A stretch of 9,201 nt of DNA from Planctomycetota bacterium (GTDB lineage: Bacteria; Planctomycetota; Phycisphaerae; Tepidisphaerales; Tepidisphaeraceae), in assembly GCA_029777755.1 (NCBI GenBank), contig JAKORQ010000480.1, positions 1 to 9,201 of the forward strand, given 5' to 3'. A program made the position numbers and the translations under genes. Position 1 is the stretch's first letter, and every line of letters starts with the position of its first letter. Positions 1 to 4,869 of this stretch are shown one piece after another. The notes beneath the pieces are model-generated. The model saw only the letters and a list, made by a program, of their open reading frames with translations. It did no database searches and had not been told where the DNA came from.

Positions 1-5
1 CTTTG

Positions 6-30
6 AAGCGGCCCAGGAATGGGACCGCTT
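6..30. other. Stem-loop at the left window edge
   Basis: AAGCGG (6-11) plus CCCA (12-15) pair with TGGG (20-23) plus CCGCTT (25-30), leaving a GGAA loop and one bulged A at 24. The stem has ten pairs. It lies about 90 bases beyond the stop of the minus-strand gene at 119-643, so it could end that transcript. Neither strand shows a T-run after the stem inside the window, so it is not a classical intrinsic terminator. Confidence 0.4.
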
Positions 31-118
31 GCGGTGCGCGCTGAAGTCGCGTCCAAACTGCATGTCCCAAAATCCAAACTCAACTGTCCAACTACATCAA
101 ACGTGCCCAGAACATGAA

Positions 119-643
119 CTACCTGTCGACCCTCACAGCGTAAGCGATCTGCCCGTTGCTGTATCGCCAGAAGGCGTATCTTCCGCCGTCTTCAAGGGTC
201 ACTATGACTTCCGATCCATCCGGCTCACTCTGAATGATAGACCTCGACGAGACCACCCTATAGCGCATCGTCTCTGTCCACGACGTGGCGCTCGCTTCGC
301 TGCTTGTGTAGGTGACAAGGTCGCCTCCGCCGTTATGCCTCCAGGCCGTGCCTGCAAAAGGATTCGCAGGCGACGCTGGCCGGTTCGCAGCCAGACGCTC
401 CAGATACGCTTTCAGCGCATTGGCGTCCTCGAGATCTCCATTTCGCGTCGCCTGCTTGATTGCCGCCTGTAGGTCATTGGCGAGCTGGCGATTCAGCGCG
501 GCAAGACGGGCCTGGTAGTCGGCATCAAGCTTGGCCTCGGCCGCCGCATAGCGCTCGAGGGCCGGGCGGCGGGCCTTCGTTTGGGGAATATCGGCGAACG
601 CCGTCGCGGCGACGCAGAGAACCAGTGAGATTACTACACGCAT
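119..643 (-). CDS. Small exported coiled-coil protein, planctomycete-type, function unknown
   Basis: This 174-residue protein belongs to no family I can name. Residues 1-17 form a short Sec signal peptide (MRVV, hydrophobic core, cleavage likely after AFA). Residues 25-88 are Ala/Leu/Glu-rich and predicted helical or coiled-coil, and include GDLEDANALKAYLERL, a pattern common in planctomycete exported proteins. Residues 95-174 are beta-prone (FAGTAWRHNGGG, then several short strands with Trp and Tyr), probably a small beta domain. The start is well supported: a strong Shine-Dalgarno (AGGAGGT on the minus strand, complement of 649-656) lies about six bases upstream, with a sigma70-like promoter just before it. 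It is probably monocistronic, since 368 bp of repeat-rich DNA separate it from the upstream gene. It likely acts outside the cytoplasm, and I assign no biochemical role. Confidence 0.85.
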   Translation of the reverse strand: MRVVISLVLCVAATAFADIPQTKARRPALERYAAAEAKLDADYQARLAALNRQLANDLQAAIKQATRNGDLEDANALKAYLERLAANRPASPANPFAGTAWRHNGGGDLVTYTSSEASATSWTETMRYRVVSSRSIIQSEPDGSEVIVTLEDGGRYAFWRYSNGQIAYAVRVDR

Positions 644-666
644 GATGCACCTCCTCTAACCTCCGG

Positions 667-695
667 ATTATTCCTTCTTGCCATCGGAGGCACAA
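667..695 (-). promoter_or_regulatory. Putative sigma70-type promoter for the 119-643 gene
   Basis: Read on the minus strand, TTGTGC (complement of 690-695) and AATAAT (complement of 667-672) are separated by exactly 17 bases. The -10 box matches the TATAAT consensus at five of six positions and the -35 at three of six. Transcription would start near 660, giving a leader of about 17 nt that just contains the Shine-Dalgarno. This rests on pattern matching only. Confidence 0.35.
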
Positions 696-782
696 CTCTT
701 TATCGGCTTCCGTTTCCGCATCTTTGGGAGCTGCGATACGCAACCAGAACCGGGAGACCGAAAAGGAGCTACCTTCTTCACC

Positions 783-834
783 CACGAAGAAACGAAGCGA
801 CGAAGCCGTGAAGATGAAGAGGGAAGAAGTGAAG
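783..834 (-). repeat. Degenerate heptamer repeat block 1 (CACGAAG-type)
   Basis: The block contains CACGAAG, AACGAAG, GACGAAG and CGTGAAG in close succession, then drifts into GAAGA/GTGAAG units. On the opposite strand it reads CTTCGTG-like, so it lies inverted relative to blocks 2 and 3. Short degenerate heptamer tracts of this kind occur between genes in many planctomycete and other environmental genomes. Confidence 0.6.
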
Positions 835-879
835 TGGCCGGGTTTTCCACCTGATCCACTTCAGTACACCGTTCTCAAC

Positions 880-915
880 CTTCTTTGTGCCCTCGAGCCT
901 TTGTGTCTTGGTGTC
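880..915 (+). repeat. Degenerate heptamer repeat block 2 (CTTTGTG-type)
   Basis: The block holds TTCTTTGTGCC, CCTTTGTG and TCTTGGTGTC at roughly heptamer spacing. It is in the opposite orientation to block 1, about 45 bp away, so the two could pair imperfectly in single-stranded form. Confidence 0.55.
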
Positions 916-928
916 AAAAGCGGATCGG

Positions 929-960
929 AGCATGTGCCCCAAGCTTGCGGGCGAGGACGC
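929..960 (+). repeat. Hairpin-repeat relative (AGCATG...TTGCGGGCGAGGACGC)
   Basis: AGCATG at 929-934 and TTGCGGGCGAGGACGC at 945-960 both recur exactly at 4611-4632. There the two parts are adjacent, so the copies differ by a ten-base insertion or deletion. The stem around the AGGA loop is decayed here, with only a short pairing left on each side. Confidence 0.55.
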
Positions 961-976
961 ACGCGCTCTCATCCAT

Positions 977-1006
977 CTCTGCGTCTCCGTGCCTCAGTGG
1001 TTCAAT
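977..1006 (+). repeat. Degenerate heptamer repeat block 3 (CTCTGCGTCTC-type)
   Basis: The block reads CTCTGCG, TCTCCGTG, CCTCAGTGG and TTCAAT. It resembles the CTCTGTGTCTCTGTGGTTAA-like intergenic heptamer repeats I know from several bacterial phyla. It ends six bases before the stop codon of the CX4CH gene, so it lies at the 3' end of that gene's transcript. Confidence 0.55.
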
Positions 1007-1011
1007 CGCGC

Positions 1012-2397
1012 TCACCTTGGCCGGGGAGGCACTGGGATTGACGGCCTGGGGGCGGCGTCCTGTTGGCCCGGGGGTGGTGGCACCGGGATGCTTGGCCGGG
1101 TTGTCGGTGCTGTTTGCGCAGGCTGCGTTGGTTGTGTTGTATCTGGCGCGGTGGCAGGCGTTGTCGCCGGCGCGGCGGCTGGACTGGCCGGGGCCGTGGT
1201 CGGGTTGGTGTCGACGACATCCCCCGGCAGCGACAGCGCCTCAACCGGCGAGACGTAGCGGATGTCATACACCACATCCACCGGGCGCAGGCCATCACTG
1301 ATCCACGCAAACACGCGCCGATAGACAGGGTCGTTGGCATTGACAAACAGCGGGCGGAACCCGGGCACATCCGGGTGCGGGATCTCGGCGAACTGGCGCG
1401 GCAGGCCATACTGCAACAGCAGTGATTGCTCCGGCCGCTGGCGATCGATCATGCGGATGCGGGCGCCCGCGCCGCCGAAGATGCCGGCCGGCTGCTCGCG
1501 ATTGATGCGGGCGTACTTCATCAGCAGGTAGAAGTTGGTGAACGTCACCTGCTCGGTCTCCTGCAGCGGGAAGAGCACGAAATTCCCGCCGGCAAGCGAG
1601 CCATGGCACTGGGCGGTGGCGCAGCCGTTGAGGATGCTGCGCTGCACGGTGCGGAAGCTGCGGATGGCGATCGGTTCGCCCATGAGGATGACATCATCGC
1701 GCATCTGCGCGTCACCCTCGCGGATGATCATCAGTGCCTGCTGGAACGCCGAGAGCTCGGCGAACTGGCGCGCGTTGGTCTGCGGCTGGGAGGCGAAGCG
1801 GCGACGGACGTCATTCTCAAAGCGCACGCGGATGAACTGCTCATCGCCGGCCTGCAGCTCGGCCTGTCGCAGCGCGTTCATGTCGCGGGCGTCGAGCAAC
1901 TGGATAGGCAGCGCCAGCTCAGGACTGGGCGCCCCGGCCACGATGGGATTGGTGCGCTGCGCCTGCGCCACGCGCGATGCGCGCTGCTCAAGGGCGACCT
2001 GTCGGCGGATCAGCAGCAACATGTCGGCCGCGTCGGTGCTGTTGGGGTCGATGTCGGCCGCCTCCTGGGCGATCTCCCTCGCCAGGGCATACTCGCGCAA
2101 CTGAAACGCCCTGCGGGAAAGCGCGATGCGGCCGGCGACATCATCCTTGCGCAGACTGGCGCGATCCTTGCGAATCTGCTCGACCGGGTCGGCCACCATG
2201 CGCATCGACTGAATCTCATCGCGCGGGATGCGCGTCTGGATCCCCTGGCGGATCACCAGTACCGAGTTGACCTCCTCGACGATCTCCCCCTCGAAGGTCT
2301 GGCCGTTGTTGGTGGTTACAACTCCGCGAGCGGCCAAAGCCGTCGTCGCCGCGACAGCGATCACCAGGGCCGATGTCAGCCAGCGAAACGCGCCCAT
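1012..2397 (-). CDS. Exported protein with N-terminal beta module and CX4CH cytochrome-like domain
   Basis: The protein has 461 residues. Residues 1-23 form a signal peptide (cleavage likely after ALA). Residues about 24-67 (VVTTNNGQTFEGEIV...IPRDEIQSM) look like the small beta-barrel module common in planctomycete exported proteins. Residues 75-235 are mostly helical and perhaps TPR-like around 88-140. Residues 255-375 resemble a cytochrome c-type domain: C259-A-T-A-Q-C264-H265-G, then EQSLLLQYGLP, HPDVPGF and a closing VFAWISDGL, the order seen after heme motifs in planctomycete cytochrome modules. The motif has four residues between the cysteines instead of two, so covalent heme attachment is uncertain. 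Residues about 395-461 are a disordered Thr/Ala/Pro tail containing RPSIPVPP twice. A Shine-Dalgarno AGGAG (complement of 2407-2411) sits nine bases before the start. It is probably a periplasmic electron-transfer or structural protein, with no specific partner visible. Confidence 0.88.
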   Translation of the reverse strand: MGAFRWLTSALVIAVAATTALAARGVVTTNNGQTFEGEIVEEVNSVLVIRQGIQTRIPRDEIQSMRMVADPVEQIRKDRASLRKDDVAGRIALSRRAFQLREYALAREIAQEAADIDPNSTDAADMLLLIRRQVALEQRASRVAQAQRTNPIVAGAPSPELALPIQLLDARDMNALRQAELQAGDEQFIRVRFENDVRRRFASQPQTNARQFAELSAFQQALMIIREGDAQMRDDVILMGEPIAIRSFRTVQRSILNGCATAQCHGSLAGGNFVLFPLQETEQVTFTNFYLLMKYARINREQPAGIFGGAGARIRMIDRQRPEQSLLLQYGLPRQFAEIPHPDVPGFRPLFVNANDPVYRRVFAWISDGLRPVDVVYDIRYVSPVEALSLPGDVVDTNPTTAPASPAAAPATTPATAPDTTQPTQPAQTAPTTRPSIPVPPPPGQQDAAPRPSIPVPPRPR

Positions 2398-2554
2398 AAC
2401 TCAACACTCCTGCCTAAACGTCGCACACTTGAACTTTCCTGGTCCGCTGAAACGGCCGGGCGTGTATTGACCAGGCTCGACAAGGTTCATCCTATTTTGA
2501 GCTTCCGGGAGGGGCAAGCCGAAAAGAACCGCACTCGCGCCACAACTTGCCAGA

Positions 2555-3442
2555 TCACGCGGCAGACTCGGGAAATTCCAGCGTGATGATGCGCTTCTGG
2601 CGATACCCCGAACCGATGTTGATCGCCTTGATGTGATCCACCTGCGCCTCCAGTGGCAGATGAGTGTGGCCGCACAGGACATGCGAGACGTTCGCACACT
2701 GGAGCAGCAGATCGCCGATCTGCGATGAACCCAGGTATGCCCAAACGAAATCCCACGTATCGGTATGCCTGGGCGGCAGGAGCTGGGCAAACGGCAGATG
2801 ATGCACGGCAGCGATCACCCGCTTCGCGCCGCGCGTCTTCTCCAGGCTTTCGCGCAGACCATCGATGCATTCGCGCAGGAAATCGCCGTCAGGGCGATGG
2901 AGCTTCACATATCGGCCATCATTCCAGCGCGCCACGATGTTCAGGTGGCGCTCGTTCACGTCCGGCAGCAGCTCGCCGTTGTTGCGCACCAGCGAGCGGT
3001 ATTCCCATATCCGGTCGGCCGCCCCGGGCGAGATCTTCATCTCGTAGAAGCGGCGGGGAATCTGCAGATGATCCGGAGCGAGGCTGTAGTCATACCAGCC
3101 GATGCTGCCAACGAAGCCGACATCGCCGAGGATCAGCGGATCGCGCTCCAGCCAGTGCCATCCCATGGCGCGCACGCGCCGGGGGAGCTGGTGCTGGAAG
3201 ATCTCGTGGCTGTCGCCGGTGCGGGTCCACAACTCGTGATTGCCGCAGATGAACAGCTTCGGGCCACTGAACGTGAACATTGACAGGCACGCCTCGAGAT
3301 CCTCGCCCTCGGAAATGGCGGTGTCGCCTGCCAGCAGCAGGACGTCGAACTTCTCGCGGTTGATCTGCTCGATCAGCTCCACGGCCAGCGAACGGGAGCG
3401 CGGATGGTTGTAGTGCAGATCAGCGGTGGCCAGCAGCTTCAT
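2555..3442 (-). CDS. Calcineurin-like metallophosphoesterase
   Basis: This 295-residue cytoplasmic enzyme (no signal peptide) would hydrolyse phosphomono- or diesters at a two-metal centre. The family signatures are all present: D8-L-H10 near the N-terminus, GD at 39-40 (LLLAGDT), GNHE at 67-70, a His in AVHHLPF (214-215), and GHTH at 258-261 (CGHTHLP). The length suits a compact single-domain member. I place the start at MKLLATADLH because it begins the first beta strand and has GTGAGG (complement of 3451-3456) eight bases upstream. An upstream start at 3493 would add 17 unlikely residues and run into the divergent intergenic region. The substrate is not deducible, since members range from nucleotidases and cAMP phosphodiesterases to UDP-sugar hydrolases. 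It is divergent from the plus-strand pair (77 bp apart) and 157 bp upstream of the CX4CH gene, so co-transcription with the latter is possible. Confidence 0.92.
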   Translation of the reverse strand: MKLLATADLHYNHPRSRSLAVELIEQINREKFDVLLLAGDTAISEGEDLEACLSMFTFSGPKLFICGNHELWTRTGDSHEIFQHQLPRRVRAMGWHWLERDPLILGDVGFVGSIGWYDYSLAPDHLQIPRRFYEMKISPGAADRIWEYRSLVRNNGELLPDVNERHLNIVARWNDGRYVKLHRPDGDFLRECIDGLRESLEKTRGAKRVIAAVHHLPFAQLLPPRHTDTWDFVWAYLGSSQIGDLLLQCANVSHVLCGHTHLPLEAQVDHIKAINIGSGYRQKRIITLEFPESAA

Positions 3443-3519
3443 GTTGTGAGCCTCACAGCAATGACGATATCGCCCAGCGCGGCCGACCACCATTGCAACG
3501 CATACAGTATTATTAAGGA
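3443..3519. promoter_or_regulatory. Divergent intergenic region serving both strands
   Basis: These 77 bp separate the start codons of the phosphoesterase (minus) and the small Cys-rich membrane protein (plus), so they should hold at least two promoters. An A+T-rich pocket at 3501-3519 stands out from its GC-rich surroundings and contains TATTAT (3508-3513). TTGCAA at 3493-3498 is its own reverse complement, but its spacing to that box (9 bp) is too short for a standard promoter. I cannot name defined -35/-10 pairs. Confidence 0.35.
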
Positions 3520-3750
3520 ATGAGCGAAGCCTGGCAGCAGATCGCGGTCTGGACCATGATCGCCCTGGCGGCGGCGTATGCTGTCTACAGCGGCATCAGC
3601 GCCTGGCGTTCGCTCAGGAAAGGCGAATGCAACGCCTGCTCCAAGTGCGGGTCGGGCCATTTTTCTGCGAAACCGGCAGGTGGCGGCGAGCGCGTTGTCT
3701 TTCTCCCCGCCGACCAGCTTCGCGCCAGTACTCGGGTGAAGAAGCACTGA
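3520..3750 (+). CDS. Small membrane protein with CxxCxxC cluster (FeoB-associated-like)
   Basis: The 76-residue protein has one predicted membrane helix at about residues 8-28, a basic stretch (WRSLRKG), then C37-N-A-C40-S-K-C43-G and a polar, positively charged tail. This layout (short N-terminus, one helix, immediate Cys cluster) resembles the FeoB-associated Cys-rich membrane proteins, whose biochemical role is poorly known. No feoA or feoB is visible here. The basic flank after the helix suggests the cysteines face the cytoplasm, where they could bind Fe, Zn or another thiophilic metal. AAGG lies directly against the ATG with almost no spacing, so the initiation site is weak and the start is less certain. 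The next gene in the same direction, an exported His-rich DUF6448-type protein, starts 117 bp later, which hints at a shared metal-related role. Pfam assignment is from memory of the pattern. Confidence 0.68.
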   Translation: MSEAWQQIAVWTMIALAAAYAVYSGISAWRSLRKGECNACSKCGSGHFSAKPAGGGERVVFLPADQLRASTRVKKH

Positions 3751-3818
3751 ACAGCAGAGGCGCAACCATCAATCCTTGCCTGCCAAGCCCTTCATCTCCT
3801 TCGGGCAACAGACGCGGA

Positions 3819-3836
3819 ATAAATCTGGATATTTAT
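3819..3836. promoter_or_regulatory. Candidate operator: A+T-rich inverted repeat
   Basis: ATAAAT (3819-3824) and ATTTAT (3831-3836) form a six-base inverted repeat with a six-base spacer, 31 bp before the DUF6448-type start codon and in an otherwise GC-rich region. Its size and dyad symmetry suit a dimeric regulator, for instance of the Fur/DtxR or Crp/Fnr type, but it matches no consensus closely. It may simply be part of an A+T-rich promoter. Confidence 0.3.
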
Positions 3837-3853
3837 GTGTAGATATCAGGAGA

Positions 3854-3858
3854 AAGGA
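3854..3858 (+). promoter_or_regulatory. Ribosome binding site fixing the DUF6448-type start
   Basis: AAGGA lies nine bases before the ATG at 3868, with a second purine-rich AGGAG just upstream (3848-3852). No comparable site precedes the in-frame ATG at 3835. This supports 3868 as the true start, which also gives a clean signal peptide (MKKR, then a hydrophobic core). Confidence 0.7.
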
Positions 3859-3867
3859 TTATCTGAT

Positions 3868-4503
3868 ATGAAAAAACGTTCTCCCCGTCGACTGGCGATC
3901 GCGTTTGCCCTGCTGGGCTCGGTTGCTCTCGCTTCAAGTGCCTCGGCGCATTGCGATTCACCGGAAGGCCCGGTGATACCGGCCGTGCACAAGGCGCTGG
4001 AAGCCAACGATCTCACGCCGGCGCTGCGCTGGATCAAGCCGGAGTATGAACAGGAGATCAGGGAAGCCTTCGCGAAGGCGCAGAAGGTGCGCGAGGCCGG
4101 CGGCGAAGCCCGCGAACTGGCCGATCGCTATTTCATCGAGACATTTGTGCGCCTGCATCGCGCTGGTGAAGGTGCGCCGTACACGGGAGTGAAGCCGGCA
4201 GGCACCGATCCTGGCCAGGTCGTTCGAGCGGCCGACGCCGCGCTGCAGTCAGGCAGTGATGAGACGCTGCGCAAGCTGCTGCTTGACAGGATAGATGAGG
4301 CGGTGCACCAGCGGTTCGCCCGGGCGAAAGAGGCGCTTGTGCATGCCGATCACAGCATCGAGGCCGGCCGCGAGTATGTCGAGGCGTACGTTGCCTACGT
4401 GCATTTTGTCGAGCAGCTCGACAGGCTCACCTCGCACGCCGCCCATGGCCACGGAGAGCATGACGATCATCCAGCAGCGCATCACGAGCAGCACCATCAC
4501 TAG
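3868..4503 (+). CDS. Exported DUF6448-type protein with Ni-SOD-like N-terminus and His-rich tail
   Basis: The protein has 211 residues. Residues 1-27 form a strong Sec signal peptide (MKKRSPRR, hydrophobic core, A25-S-A27 site). The mature chain would start H28-C29-D-S-P-E-G-P, then run as helices through about residue 188. Conserved-looking stretches include ALRWIKPEYEQEI, ADRYFIETFVRLHRAGEG and APYTGVKPAG, which I recognise from proteins named DUF6448. Residues 190-211 hold ten histidines with Asp/Glu, a likely metal-binding tail. In Ni-superoxide dismutase the mature N-terminus HCDLPCG supplies His1, Cys2 and Cys6 to nickel; here His1 and Cys2 are kept and position 6 is Glu. Metal binding is therefore a reasoned inference, while enzymatic activity is unknown. 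It follows the Cys-rich membrane protein by 117 bp in the same direction and may be co-regulated with it. Confidence 0.85.
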   Translation: MKKRSPRRLAIAFALLGSVALASSASAHCDSPEGPVIPAVHKALEANDLTPALRWIKPEYEQEIREAFAKAQKVREAGGEARELADRYFIETFVRLHRAGEGAPYTGVKPAGTDPGQVVRAADAALQSGSDETLRKLLLDRIDEAVHQRFARAKEALVHADHSIEAGREYVEAYVAYVHFVEQLDRLTSHAAHGHGEHDDHPAAHHEQHHH

Positions 4504-4532
4504 AGATGCTCTGATTCAACTTAAGCGGCTTG

Positions 4533-4610
4533 CATGTTCGTCGAGGATTCTTTTACCTCCCGCGGGCGGAGGACCGCCCGCTCCACGTTGCATGGAACTG
4601 CTTCCTGGTG
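4533..4610 (+). repeat. Dispersed hairpin repeat, copy A
   Basis: This copy aligns with 7146-7220 over about 75 bases with few gaps. Shared blocks include TCGTCGAGGAT, CTCCCGCGGGCG, CCCGCTCCAC and TGGAACTGCT. Stem arms GCGGGCGG (4562-4569) and CCGCCCGC (4574-4581) pair perfectly around an AGGA loop. A weaker second stem, TCCA with TGGA, follows. GCTCTGAT, 18 bases upstream, is also shared with the other copy, so the repeat may begin near 4508. Confidence 0.75.
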
Positions 4611-4640
4611 AGCATGTTGCGGGCGAGGACGCCCTCGCTT
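4611..4640 (+). repeat. Hairpin-repeat relative abutting copy A
   Basis: AGCATG followed directly by TTGCGGGCGAGGACGC matches the two parts at 929-960. Arms GGGCG (4621-4625) and CGCCC (4630-4634) pair around AGGA, the same loop as in copy A. Its position right after copy A suggests a compound or tandemly inserted element. Confidence 0.55.
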
Positions 4641-4753
4641 CCGGGAGTCGTCGTTCTGCGTCGTCACGCGTCGTGGCGAAACAGGATCGGAGAGAAAGCA
4701 CTGATCCGCGCCCGACGACGTGGTGCGCGGCGGTCGTAGTCTCGTGAGTCTGC

Positions 4754-4789
4754 CAGATCCCGCAAGTCGAGGCCGACTTGCTCTATCTG
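4754..4789. other. Long stem-loop of unknown role
   Basis: GCAAGTCG (4762-4769) and CGACTTGC (4774-4781) pair perfectly around AGGC. Outside them, CAGAT (4754-4758) and ATCTG (4785-4789) pair too, separated by a symmetric 3x3 internal loop. That makes 13 base pairs in total. No T-run follows on either strand, so a Rho-independent terminator is unlikely. It could be a backup termination or RNA-stability element between the converging genes. Confidence 0.5.
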
Positions 4790-4803
4790 TAAACCCGCTC
4801 CAG

Positions 4804-4846
4804 CAAAAACAAGCGGAGCCCACTTGCGCCAGCGCCAGTGGGCTCC
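4804..4846 (-). terminator. Rho-independent terminator of the GH42-like gene
   Basis: On the minus strand, 23 bases past the stop codon, a perfect ten-pair stem GGAGCCCACT/AGTGGGCTCC (4837-4846 with 4815-4824, loop of 12) is followed by GCTTGTTTTTGC. Stem strength, distance from the stop and the T-run all fit an intrinsic terminator acting on the leftward GH42-like transcript. Confidence 0.8.
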
Positions 4847-4869
4847 TTGCGTTTGTTCGCCTCGGTGGA

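Larger units (their letters stand above)
644..1011. other. 368-bp intergenic region with degenerate repeats
   Basis: There is no credible gene between the exported proteins at 119-643 and 1012-2397. The right-hand two thirds hold three blocks of decayed heptamer-like repeats (783-834, 880-915 and 977-1006) and a hairpin-repeat relative (929-960). The left end carries the Shine-Dalgarno and a probable promoter of the 119-643 gene. Open frames here have repeat-derived, low-complexity translations and no good initiation sites. Confidence 0.7.
4504..4869. other. 366-bp convergent intergenic region rich in hairpins
   Basis: The DUF6448-type gene (plus) and the GH42-like gene (minus) converge here. 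I see no gene. The region holds two hairpin-repeat copies (4533-4610 and 4611-4640), an isolated long stem-loop (4754-4789) and the intrinsic terminator of the GH42-like gene (4804-4846). Open frames on either strand are Arg/Pro/Ser-rich translations of repeat DNA. Confidence 0.75.

Noticed and set aside
783..1006. Short spaced repeats as a possible CRISPR array
   Set aside because: The units are about seven bases long and degenerate, with no uniform spacers and no cas genes nearby.
1426..2586. A 386-codon open frame on the plus strand opposite the CX4CH gene
   Set aside because: The minus-strand gene has a signal peptide, a Shine-Dalgarno and recognisable modules. The plus frame has no domain and no good start, and long antisense frames are expected in GC-rich coding DNA.
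3443..3493. An N-terminal extension of the phosphoesterase starting at 3493
   Set aside because: It adds 17 atypical residues before the first beta strand, while the internal ATG at 3442 has a Shine-Dalgarno at the right distance.
4562..4581. The copy A hairpin as an intrinsic terminator of the DUF6448-type gene
   Set aside because: The stem is strong, but no T-run follows it on the plus strand, and the same hairpin type recurs elsewhere as a repeat.
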